Made by a program: the position numbers and the translations under genes
Assembly: GCA_021234535.1 (NCBI GenBank)
Contig: CM037843.1
Span: 14,401,677 to 14,465,676, forward strand
From: Stichopus chloronotus
Taxonomy: Eukaryota; Echinodermata; Holothuroidea; Aspidochirotida; Stichopodidae
Reading direction: 5' to 3'
DNA length: 64,000 bases
Shown here: positions 12,201 to 24,200 of the stretch, in pieces
Layout: every line of letters starts with the position of its first letter
Numbering within the stretch: position 1 is the stretch's first letter
Notes under the pieces: model-generated
What the model was told of the DNA's origin: nothing
The model's database searches: none
Seen by the model: only the letters and a program-made list of their open reading frames with translations

Positions 12201-15200
12201 GTAGACAGATGAAGATTAGTCAGTGGTTGATAGAGATTTATGGCTCATGTAACTGTTACGTGTATGTGAAAAATAAAATCTGGGCAGTCAACTACAGACC
12301 TGCAGCCATCACCCCACAGGTGTATTAACAGTGTACTGGAGTTGCAGTCTACAGCACCATACACGAAAGAATGTCCCCAGCTGGGGTTGTACTTTCCCGC
12401 TTGTACTCCATGTACATTGACTTCTCGTCAGAAGTAACTGCCACAAGGTGTTTTTCTCTGGTTTGAATGTTCCTTTTTTTATTGCAAAAGCAAAGGAGAA
12501 CCAAAGGAAAAGTGAAAATAATGCACAGGAATTATTCCCTTTAGAAGAATTGATGCTGATTTTTAGCAATCATCAGTTGCCATCAGATAAAGTTTGCCGA
12601 TATGGTGCACATGAGTTATGTCACAAATCTGCAAAAAAGATCTCTACTTCGTGACCTTCTCCACGATCTCAAACTACTGTCGAGTGTTTGTTTACGTCTG
12701 GCTCAGACTGGGAACCTGAATTTGCGTTTCTTGCAACCTCGACTGAAGCACGTTCGGAAGCATGTTTTAAGGGATCAAATCGCAATTTGTCAAACAACTT
12801 TGCTCAACTTTCCCTCCCCCCTGCCATAAGCACTTTTCCATAAAAGTGTTTCCTGAAACTCAACAAATGATTGTTTTGCTGTTCACACAGTTACCTCTAT
12901 ACATCCTCTCTCCCCCCTCCAAAAAAAAAACCCTCTTCCTTGTTACCTCACCCCACAAATCAGATGCATCATGAAAGATGAGCGTTGTTTATGACTGCTC
13001 GATGACTGTGGCTGTTGTTTGAAATGCTGATTATGTAAGTTTTGCATTTTCTAAGCGTGGCTACTGGCAATTGTCAGAAACTTGTTCATTTTCCATATTC
13101 ACGTTACCTCTGGAAAAAAAAATGTTTAAACTGCATTTTGATGGCCATTTTGGCTCTGACAGTGGTGACTGAACAGGATTGTGAATTTGTAATTGTATTT
13201 CGCCCAAAATCTTTGATCTGATTTGACTTTAACGGACTGTAAGTGTGTCCCTGCCTTGATGCGTCAATGACAACGTGCAAGTTTAAAAATCAGAGCAGGA
13301 AAAGTTTGATGCTGGAAACTGCCATTTTGGAAGAAAACTGCAATTTTGAAAGACATTCCAGAGAACCACTGAACCCACCCGATGTTGCTCCTTGCCACTT
13401 TGTCGGGCACTCTGCTGTGACAAAGGAAGCCTCCTGTGATCCGTTTGATCCTCTTGAGAAATATCTTCCTTCCAATATGTCGCTAATGTGCTGACTTTCA
13501 ATAGAAACACACCTGTGTTATGATCTGTTTCCATTTTCGTGCATTACAGGTAAAAGGATGACCGTGCAAGAAGCCATTCAGCATCCGTTTTTGGCTCCCG
13601 AGTTGGCGATTGGGCTCTTCATGCCAAATGATCAAGGTCAGTGGAGCCACTGAATGTGTGGTATACATTCTAAATAGCTCTTTGTTCACAAAGGCTGCCC
13701 AAACAAATGCAAGCGACCCAGGGAAGCAGTCAGTTTGTAATTTCATTGAAAAAGTGATGTAGGTCAATTCCGTGCTTGTCTGACTTTCAGCTAACCAGCT
13801 CAGTCACACATCCTCCCATCTTCTCAAGTCAAGATAAAGGGCGGGAAGTCTTTGGTTTGAGTTTTAAGAGGAAAAAGAAAAAAACAAGCCGTAGTTGCAT
13901 TCTTTTTTTTTGTAATGATTATTAAAAGTTTTCATTCCAGTTGGTCAATACGTCATACTACACCGTATCGATATCAACACGCTCTGCCTCGACAGAGCGT
14001 GTTGAGGCAGATCATGCACTGACTTAAGCTGTGAAGTCACGAACAGAATCCACCAGTTTCATCGCTGGATTCAACGGCCAGTGTAACGAGGGTTAAAATT
14101 ATTCATTACCCGTATCATCTGCAAAGTCCTGATATATGTCTGACAAAGACTCCGCAACCTGCGCGCGACATTGCGGTCGATATCGGCTCAGTTTGTCATT
14201 TTTGACTTTCTGCTCCGAGGGTGTTTGGTCACGGAAGAAAAGAACTGGATACGGAAGAATCACCTTTCGTAAATAAATGATGTGACACCGGCACACTGGC
14301 AAAATCAAATTCCACACATTCATTATTGATTGCTGGTTAATTAAACACGATGATACCAACCACGAAAAGTTTATATAAACCAAATTAAAGCAGAAGAGAG
14401 GGAAATGACTTTCTAATGATTTACAATGCATGGGGGGGGGATGGAGAAAGAGAGATTAACTCCTAGCTTCTCGATGATGGTAGTTTCACTCATCTTAAAT
14501 GTGGAACATTTTCAGATTGTATTTGGTTGCTGATTCCAGAGGGATGGTAGAATTGAACAGTTTCTGCATCCTGGAAAAGTGATGGACAAGTCAAGAAAAT
14601 TTATTTTCACTTTCCAGGACTGGGAAACTCTTGAAATTTGTAAAAATGACAGAAGATCATGGAAAGGTCATGAAATTTAGAACAAACTGCAAATAGTCAG
14701 TGTGTTAAAAAACTGAACTTTCTAATCATGATCGTTGCAAAATTATTTATCGATCAAATTCTCAAGCACTTTGGCCATAAAGTGGTTTTGTAATGGTTTT
14801 GAAATAGTCATGGAAAAGTCATGATTTTTTTTTACCCTGTAAGGTGCAGGAACTCTGATAAAACAAGAGACATCACTGTAGATTATTAGATCTGAAACAC
14901 GTTTACCTCGTATGTTAAAGTCTCATATACAACAAGTAGTGTCTGGATGTAGTATCAAAATATGGGCAGGTTATTACATCTGTTCATCTTTATTCTGTTG
15001 GAAAAACAGAGATCAATAGATTTTGCTGCTGTTTATGGGTCTTCCATTTTGCGTTAAGTAGCTACAATTGGCAAATACAAGTTTCAAATGTTTTGTCCCT
15101 TTCATAGGATTTGCCAGTGTAGAAATCGATGTAAAGGCAGAAAAATACATAGTTGTAAGAAGCAGTTTACAAATTTTCAGTTGCAGTCTTTTTACGAATG

Positions 15201-18200
15201 AGCAGTAACTATGCACTCTGCTGAGAATGGTAGAAGCAGCTGCCTTGATGGTCACCCTGTTGACCGAACAGTCCCTAAACAGTACACATTTATGAATAAA
15301 TAATGTATGTATGCCATGTAAGTGGTAGTTCAGTTTAAACTGACCAATGAGATGCATTTTCTCCAAATTTTCTACTATTTCATCAAAGGCAAGTTTTTTG
15401 TTTACATCGGTAGATAATATCTGACCCAATACTATTGTCAATTCCAAATTGTGGACAGAATTTAATGACTGCAACCTCTTCTGATAAACCATGTTCTTGA
15501 ACAGATTGTGCGTATACAGTACAATGGTTGTATAGATCAAGGCCTGTCTAGCCACAGTTGTAATACAATATCGGAAGGAACCAGCCTCCTTTAAATATTA
15601 ATATGCTTCTAAAATTTGCACTGAAAGAAAAAAATGAATGGATAAGCAACAAAAGACACGCTCTGATGAGGTCAGATCCGTTAAACAATGGTCATTGCTT
15701 ATCATGTCGACAGAAACCAGAATATCTCTTTCTAAAAAGAAAGGTTTTACTTTTTTTCCTTGAGGCAGAAATGGTTGACATCATTGTTATTCTGTCCATC
15801 ATTTTGGGTTGTCAGTATTCTGAGATCGGATATTTTCTCGCAACATTTGAAAATTTGTCACAAAGTGTAGGTAGGGAACCTGTGTTGATTTGGTAACCTA
15901 TTGGCAACCTTTCTCGCATCTTGTGTTTACTTCCTACTCTTTCTTTTTTTTTTGTTATGTCAGAGCAAAGATAACCAAACCACCTACTGGGGCATGCTGA
16001 TGTGTTCTCAAAGCAAAATGAAAACATTACCTTCACTTGTTTTGTGGATTTTTGTGTTCTTATTTCAGCCTTCAACCCTTGCTATTCCAAAGGCATCAGT
16101 CTTCAACCATCTCAGTACAAGCATTCTCCACATGTTCAAAAAGAATCTCAGACGAAGAGTAGCCTTCAGCTACTGAGGAACGGGACCACGGGCCCAGAAT
16201 GGTCCATTGATAGAGTGGCGAGAGTCGTGGCTCAGGTCACACCCATCGTGAGAGGAAAAGGAAGGACGGGGACAAAAAACGAATCAAAGATTGATGTTGC
16301 TGGTCTTGAATCTGGAAGTTCACCTGATCTCAGACCTCGACGTAACTGTAGTCCGGCAGATCCGAGAGAGACTGTTAGCTCTTCTCTGGATCATGTGGAG
16401 CAGGGACAATCTTTGTCTCTTCGTGAACAAAGTAATTCATCGCCAATAGGGCTCAAAGTTGAAGAATATGTAAAGAGACAGCTGAGCAGGGAGTTCAGTC
16501 CACAGTGACAAATGTATTGGATTATTCTGAATCCTCGATTACTTACGACGAAAATACAGACGAAGCACTTGGAGTCAAAGCCAATACTCACAGAATGGAG
16601 CAGATGTGTAGAGATGGCAATTGGCAGCATAAAGAATCTAACAGGCAGAGTAAAGGTGGTAATGTTACCGGTGTTGTCACTGGGAAGACACCAGCCTCTG
16701 CTGTAAAGCAACTCCAAAATTCTGCCAGGAGGGATGTTAGGGTCAGAGCCGAGAGAAAAAGACAAGTACCAGATGTGAGCAAATTGGGGAGTCCTCTAAC
16801 GACTGCCAAGCAACAAATGATTCCAAGGTGTTTTGAAACTGAAGGTGAGAAAAGAAGAAAACCAAAGAAGTTAGATAAATCTGATGAAGCAGTGACACCA
16901 GAAGAATATTTTGATGGGTCAGAGTACAATGTTGATGACAGTCACATCGGAGATATTTTATGGAGGTCATGCGAGAAGCAGGTTCGATCTCGGGAGAAAA
17001 TCACCATTAGTAAGAAAGTGGTAAATAGTACAGAAAGAGACGGTTGTTCCAAGAGGACAAAAGTAGTGCTGGACCAACAAAAGGGTGACAGCAGTTGGAC
17101 AGAGGATCATCACAGGGAGGTATTTGGTGGTTCTAAGTTTGGTTTAGGCAGTGGTGGAAAAAAATCAAAGAGGAACCCAAAGAAGAAAGAAAGTATCAAA
17201 AGGAAAGTTAAGCTGGGAAGAGAGGGGAAAGAAACTTCGGAGAGGACAAAGAGGCGAAGATCTCTGAAAGGAAGTGAGGAAGTAGAAGCAGCAGACGAAG
17301 GGAGAAAATTAGTTGCAGTGAGTGTGTGCTCATCAAGAAAACAACAGATGGCTTTTGAAGTTTACAGTCAGATGGAGGGAGCAGAGTTCCAAGAATCTGC
17401 AGCTGATGGGGAGATTGGTGTTCCATCATGGGCAAGAAAGTTGGACTTTGGTGACAATTGCAGCAACAAAAAGGCAACAAAGAGAAGTCCAGGATATGCA
17501 AACCAAGATGGAAAACGTGAGAGAAGGACAAAGCAGGGAGTAGCGGAAACACCCCCCAAACCGAAACCCGCACATGGATGGTGGTGCTTCCTCAGTCGGA
17601 TTCCTAAGGTCAGTCAGTGAGAGGACAAAGGAAACATCATCATTAAAAGGTAATGTCTTACCGGTGAGTGAAATTTGCAGCCGTTTGACAAATAAAAAGA
17701 GAATTACAAAGGGGATGCAGCTGGTCGGGACCAATGCAGTTCAGAAAGAAAGGCCAAAGTCTATCAGAAGAACCCAAGTTGATCACAAAGGAGAGGGGCC
17801 ACCTAGATCCAAAACGAAAGCCTCTGTGTCGGGTAGTGTCAGAAGAGCTCAAGTGTTTGAAAAGTCTCAGAGGAAAGCCTCCTTTGCATTAGATCAATCA
17901 GACAAACCTCAGAAAAGGAATGGTAGAAAAAGAGGAGAACAGACTCATACAAAGAAGAGGGCGCAAACAGGGAGATACGTCCAAATGCATTTGGATAAGT
18001 CAAGAAAATTCCAGAGGACGAAGAGGAAAGGGAAGGTGACAGATGGTGAATGGTCAGGAGGGGATGAAGAGAGACATGCAGACAGAACCGAAACAGACAA
18101 AAGAAGAGGAGAATATGAGGAAAGTGACGTCCCCGTTGACATCATCATAACCTCAGAAAAATGTTTCAGGGAGGATGATGAGCTGGTACAAAGTGACTCC

Positions 18201-21200
18201 TGTGGTAAGTTTAAGACAATTTCTTTTGCAGAATGAAGTTCACCGCAGTGCTCTTACGTCAGTTAGATTATGACAGCAGGGTGATGTGGAAGACTATTTC
18301 TCATTGTCTCATTCTGCCAGGCAGAGTATCTGGTCAAATTTGAATCTACTGTAAGCATCCTGCAACAATTAACACAAATGATTTCATCGTCTAATTCTAG
18401 TCCCTGTGTTCTCTCCAAGGCATGGGATTGCACGAATCCCGCATTTGTCTCCTGAATCCGCACAAAGGTAAAATCTCATGCTGGAAAATCCGCAACCCTT
18501 TTCCGCAGCTGAGGTCGTAGGTACGATTACAAATACACACAGCAAATTGCAATAGAATCGTGACCAAGTGGGCAACTCCCTCCTTGAATTTGAAAATCCT
18601 TGCCCAAACTTTTTTTTCAAAGAGGGATTTCCCTCCCAGGTTCAATTCCTCAGTGGGATCCTGCTCTAGTCCTCTTGCAGTGGAACTGTTCGAATGAATG
18701 TCATCATGCTGGAGAGTATTCTTTCAAAGGATGTCTGTCTCTTTTCACCTCAGAGCACTCTTCCATCTCCCTGCGAGTAAAGATAATTTTCCGAAAGCAG
18801 GTCGAAAAATTTGAAAGAGAAGGACAGACCAATCGATTTGTCATTTCCAGTGACTGGTGTAAAAACATATGGAAAGAGCAAGCAGTGAAAGATCCCTAAG
18901 AGGACAATATTCAAATTGGTGAAATATTTTGTGTAGCAAAATGAACAATACAAAAATGTTTCCTTGTAGCATTTTTTTCATTTTCTGTAGCAATTTTGCC
19001 AGACAATGAAAAACTCTCTCAGTCAGCGTACAGCTCTCGAAGCTCCTGGTCTTCATGCTATGGATGGTTTCGCAGCTGTCCGTTTGCAGTTTTTGTTTTC
19101 CCCGAGATAAGTCGCTGAAAAATTTTTCCTTGTCTGACAAAGCTGCGTGCGTGTTGTTACATTTTTTTTAATGCAATATAAAATGTGCATGGCAGCCATA
19201 ACTATGCAATTGGAGCAGCACATTGCCAGCTGCAAGAGAGTGCATTTCATTTTGTGATGCAATATCAGCTATTTTAAAGGCTACTAGTTTTAAGTTGAAG
19301 TGACAGAGATACCAAATAGGTTTCCAAACAAAACTTTTTTTTTATCTACCTTATTTTACATGAAATGAATGATGTTCTGTAAGTGTCACGCACCCTGTCA
19401 CCAGTATAAATGTCACGCTGCAAAACTACCTCGAGTAGACGATGACAGTAAGGGTGAATGGTAGAAAATTCCAGATCTTCTGTGGCTGTGTTCAGTTGAA
19501 GTGAATTTATTTGGGTTTATAAGTCACAGATACACAGTTTCAGCTTTTCATTGATAGCAGTGGGGGTGTTTTCAAGCACCTAGCACATTTTGTGATCTGC
19601 AAATCAAAGTTTACAGAAATTTAAAGGCTATTTTTTTCAAGGTACGACCAATTGTCGTGTATTGTTTGAACTGGCATAATGTGTTTTATGTTATACAGGG
19701 AGTGATGGTTAAGTGGCTATTTAACATTACTGCCTTCTGCAAGATGACTTGCTACATACCACTCTTGGTCTGATGGAAGGTTCTCCATAAATTCCAAATA
19801 GCGTAAATTACAACATGGGTTACACAAATGACTACACGTTGATTGTCGACCTTCATGTTCAGGAGAAACTTGCTGGATGTCAAGCTTAGGTTGTTGTAGA
19901 TGTTATCAAAAAGACCATAGTTGAAATTGATTAATGAGTAATACCCAACCCCCCCATCCTCCTTTGTGTTCAAGCGCACTTGGATCATTCAGTGGTTAAA
20001 TCTGTTGACCACAATAATCCATAGGGGATCAAATTCATCACAAAGAGAGGTGCAAACTGAACCAGTCTGATCAGACAACTGCTCACCTTACAAAGTTGAT
20101 CTCTTTTGCAGGATCAGATGTCCTTTTAATATTACAAGGAACTGGCTATTGTTTCAATGTCTGAATCTACCACTTCTACGTATCTATCTACCCACCTAAC
20201 TACCAACCTACCCACCTACCTATCCACCTACCTACTTACCCACCTTCCTACCTACCTACCTACCTACCTACCTACCTACCTACCTACCTACCTACCAACC
20301 TACCTACCTGACATTTGAAACTTGATTAATCCTCTTCTACGAAATACTGCATCTGGATTTATAAAACACCTTTTATTGTTTAATATTTAGCACTGCACAA
20401 TCTTTTAAGAAGTCTCTTACCAATGATACTTGATGTGATTGTGTATCACGTTACTTTGCTTTCCCGGATGGCACTCCGCCATTTGTCTCTGTTCACTTCT
20501 TTTCACTGTTTTTCCCATTTAGATATTAAAACCGATGTAAAATATTCCTTCTCAGGGGTGGAATTCACTGATAATTAGCCAGTCTTCGGCGACGTGACTG
20601 GTCTTTAAGCTACGATTGCTTTTGTAATTAGTCTTTACACATGTATGAAGAGCCTCGCTCTAGGTGTTGAAGTGGCCACTGGGACTCGTAGAATGCTCGA
20701 CTTAGTCATATATCTCAATTCAATCAAACTTCTGCTATATTCTTCGTAGCTGGTGTTTGGGAATTTGAGGTTTACAAGTAATCGCCAGCCTGTTTAAGTA
20801 ATCGAAGATGTAAAATTAATTGTAACTGGTATTTTGGGGGTGTTTTTGTTATTTTCAAGTATTTGATGAATCTGAGGGACTTCAACTCAATTGGTTTTCA
20901 CTGAGGAAACACAGATCTATTAAAGTTAAATTCTTGTCAATGCACAGCTGATTTTTTTTTTTTGGCCGTGAGTTGATCTCCTTTTTTTGGGGGGGGGGCT
21001 GAGTAAAAACATAACTCTGCAAAATATTTGGGGCAGGGTACAGAAGCTTGAAGCATCTGAAAACTCTTTTTTTTTCAGTATGCAGATGTGGCAAATCATG
21101 TCAGTTCTTTGGGGATAGAGGCTTTGCAATGACTTTTTTCTTTTTGTTCTTCCGTAAGCAAATATCTCAGATCAGCAGACATGACGTTCTGTAGATCCTT

Positions 21201-24200
21201 CATCATTAGAGATTTGAATCACAGAACATGAATAACAAATGTTCTCAAGTAACAATACATTTAAATGCTGTGGGGAGAGTAAATGTTCTCCAAATCATCC
21301 ATTTGTTCAGTTCTTCTTTGACAAGGTCAATGAAAGTAATACCAGGAAGGGGTGGGTGAGGGAATTTGGGAGAAGATGGGTTGCCAGAAAAGTTTGGTGG
21401 AATTCCCTGAGGGAAACATTAGAATGCAAATCATTTCTGCTTGCTTCTCCATTTTGCTTTCCAATTCATATCATAAGTGATGGAACTTTCTAGATGCAAG
21501 ATTTGTTTTGAAATTTGAGGAGATTATGAATGGGATGCATGTTTCATTCCTTTTTTTTGGTTAAAGAACTTCCTTAAAAGAGAGGCTATCAGAAAGAGAG
21601 TTCCTTCATTATTTTGTAATTACCCTGTTTGCTTTTATAGTTTGTCGTTGCTAACCACTGTCAAAACTAGTTGATAGGTCAGTATGTGAAAGTCCAAAGG
21701 AGAGAAAAAAAATAGATGTGAATATGTCACTGTACTGTCTTGGATGACTGCAACTTTAATAACTATATTTGCAGAAACCTTTACAGTTCTTAAAGTTTTA
21801 ATCCTGCAAATTTAACCCCTGTAAGCAGTGTTTAGCAGCCACACATGAAACTGGCAAGATAGAGATGGAATGATTAAAACGCAATACAGAAATATCGCAG
21901 AATATTCTTCAGACAACCTGTCCTCATTTATTGGGACAGAGTGAAATTAAAGTTTGAGTTGAAATCTCCTGCAGAGACTGGAATTGAAGGAAGAACTGGC
22001 CTCCCGTCACCTACTTTGCCTCAGAGGAGAGAATTCCTGATGATTTGCTTATTTTCAAGCGTGAATATTTAAAGAGCTTAAGACAGCTTCTTTGTTGTAG
22101 ACAAAAACCTTTTTTCCCTTCGAGAAAGATGTATCAATATCTTGACATTTGGCCAAAAGTAAAAGTGTAACGACCCACTCCACGGGGAGAACACACGCCT
22201 AGCCATGAGTTTGAATGAAAACCGTTGCCTGGGCAGAGAACCGATCAATCATCCGGTCTCAGCTACGATGCCAAGGCAAAACTTGCGATATGAGTCATAA
22301 ATCTATTTATGTAACACAGGAGAAGGAGGCGACGATTAATTTCACATTCAGACTTCCACAATTTGATTTTGTCAGCGCAGAAATAGTCATTTTGTTTCAC
22401 ATGAATCTTAATCGGTAAACCACAGGTTACCTGTAGTATGTGGGCAAACCTGTCGATATGTGATGTTCCTGAGCCCTCAAAACCTCCTGTACACCCAATC
22501 AAGTACAAATGTCCATGTGCATTCATTTTTACATCTCGGCCGCTAAAGCCATCAGAAATTTTAAGATGCATTTATTGTTGACTATTTTCTCACCAGATGG
22601 GTAGCAAGTACATTGAAAGTGGCAGTGCTGCGGAAGAACGCGAAACTCCTAGGGATAACGAAGCTCCAAGATGAAACAGAGGCAGATCCTGAACCACCGG
22701 AGGAGGAGGAAGATGTAAGTTAATAAATCTGGTGTCATCGGTGCGAGATGTATTGCTGGAGAGGACAGACGTAAACCTTGCCCCCTGAGATAATACATGC
22801 TGAACTTGGTCATTAATTTATTCAATGAATATGGTAATTAGTTCAAATGAGTAACAGCTTGCAATTAGTCTGTTCCTCTCAAATGAATTCATCTTGTTCC
22901 TAAAATCAAACCATTCCCTAGTTCCCCCCCCCCAAGTGGTCCATCTCCCCCATAACACATCTCTCGTTGGATACCTTTAAGTGTTTCGAAGTGTTTTCTT
23001 TGCAATGAATACCTAAATGAGTATAATGGAGAAATTGTCAGGCCAACAAACTCCCCCAACTCTGATGAATTTGTCACAACTTCCACTAATTATTGATGAA
23101 CATTTGTTTACAAACCTGTGGGGAATTTCTCTGTGATCAGGTTTGATGTAAGCCCTTCACAGTTTTGAAAATTTCTCGTGAAATTGACGATCGACCCTCA
23201 GGTCGACACTTCAAACATCTTTAGTGAGTAAATAGTCAGTAAAACAGAATAATAAATGGGGGCTTCTTGTTTCATTTTGATATAACTCAAGTCGGAGGAC
23301 TCTGGGGGTTTGGAATACTTGGGGAGATGAAAGCATGAGATAGGCTCATCAAGAATGATTCATAGCCCCCCATTATCTGTTACAGTCCTTCCTCGTTAAC
23401 TTTGTTCATCACTCTCTCATGATTTGGTCACCACTGGGTAAGTTCTCCTGTTTCCTGACCTAATTATACGACCCAAAAAATATCATAAAATGAAAGGAAG
23501 AAAGTCTCCAACCGGGAAACCTGCTGTAATTACCTTCTGAGGGCAGGTGGATCTCTTTACACAGGTTTCACGCAGCTTTGTGGCTGTCACAGTTGTTTGG
23601 CCATCTGCAATGATCAGCGGCAATTACCGAACAATCGCTCCAGAATACCTCATTAGCGCCACAATTGCTATTTGGGTTAATAGCTCCTTTTGCAGACAGA
23701 TGTGTCTGTTTTTTTTTTTTTCCAAGAGTAATGCAATTTATCAATCATAGACACCTATCGCCAGCGGTCGTCCGTTTCTCGTAATAATATCTTATCGCAT
23801 ACTGAAACCTTATCTTGTTTTATCTTTTTTGTCCTCTTTTTTCTATGCGTTTTTTTTTTCTTATCTTTGCCTTTCTATTTGTCTGTTCTCATGTTTTTCT
23901 CCCCCTCCTCTTTATTTTTCTACTCCATTTGTTTTTGTGTTGAGCTTAATTTGCAGTGATGCATATTAAGCCAAGTTTTTGAAATTCGTTATCTAAACCC
24001 ATGTTATCAATTCATCCGCGTTTTGTTAGAGTAAACTCTTTTAGTCGAAAGTTGTGACATCATGAAATGGCGTGGAATGCTACAAACAGAAGGGTTGCTT
24101 CTTGAAATGCTTTTCCAAATAATCTGCTGAGCTCCTTTCTAGTACATCAAGGTGGAGTCTTTAATTAAAAGTTTGAAAGACTTAAAATGCATAGGTTAGG

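Larger units (their letters stand above)
3324..16068 (+). other. Introns between the kinase-domain exons
   Basis: The four introns are 3324-5437, 5595-9380, 9471-13549 and 13637-16068. They hold repeats: CATGGAAAAG/CAGGAACC MITE relatives (3396-3563 and 14558-14857), AGGTCA arrays (about 4890-5170 and 10895-11700), a triplicated 10-bp unit (about 6982-7008), a tRNA-like segment (7168-7232), a TTTG run (9352-9372), a perfect hairpin (13974-14005) and an unexplained 180-codon minus-strand open frame (15013-15555). No further gene was recognised. Confidence 0.6.
18205..22604 (+). other. Kinase-gene intron, repeat-bearing
   Basis: It contains a 230-bp dispersed repeat (18418-18650), a CTAC tetranucleotide microsatellite (20177-20309) and poly-T tracts. 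Poly-T and poly-G stretches near 20950-21000 interrupt any coding potential. I see no exon in it. Confidence 0.55.

Noticed and set aside
14099..14431. 110-codon minus-strand open frame next to the hairpin
   Set aside because: It resembles no protein I know and is within chance length.
16463..16505. Tiny intron explaining the first kinase frame break
   Set aside because: Any GT-AG pair within the allowed interval would make an intron shorter than about 40 nt, with poor sites.
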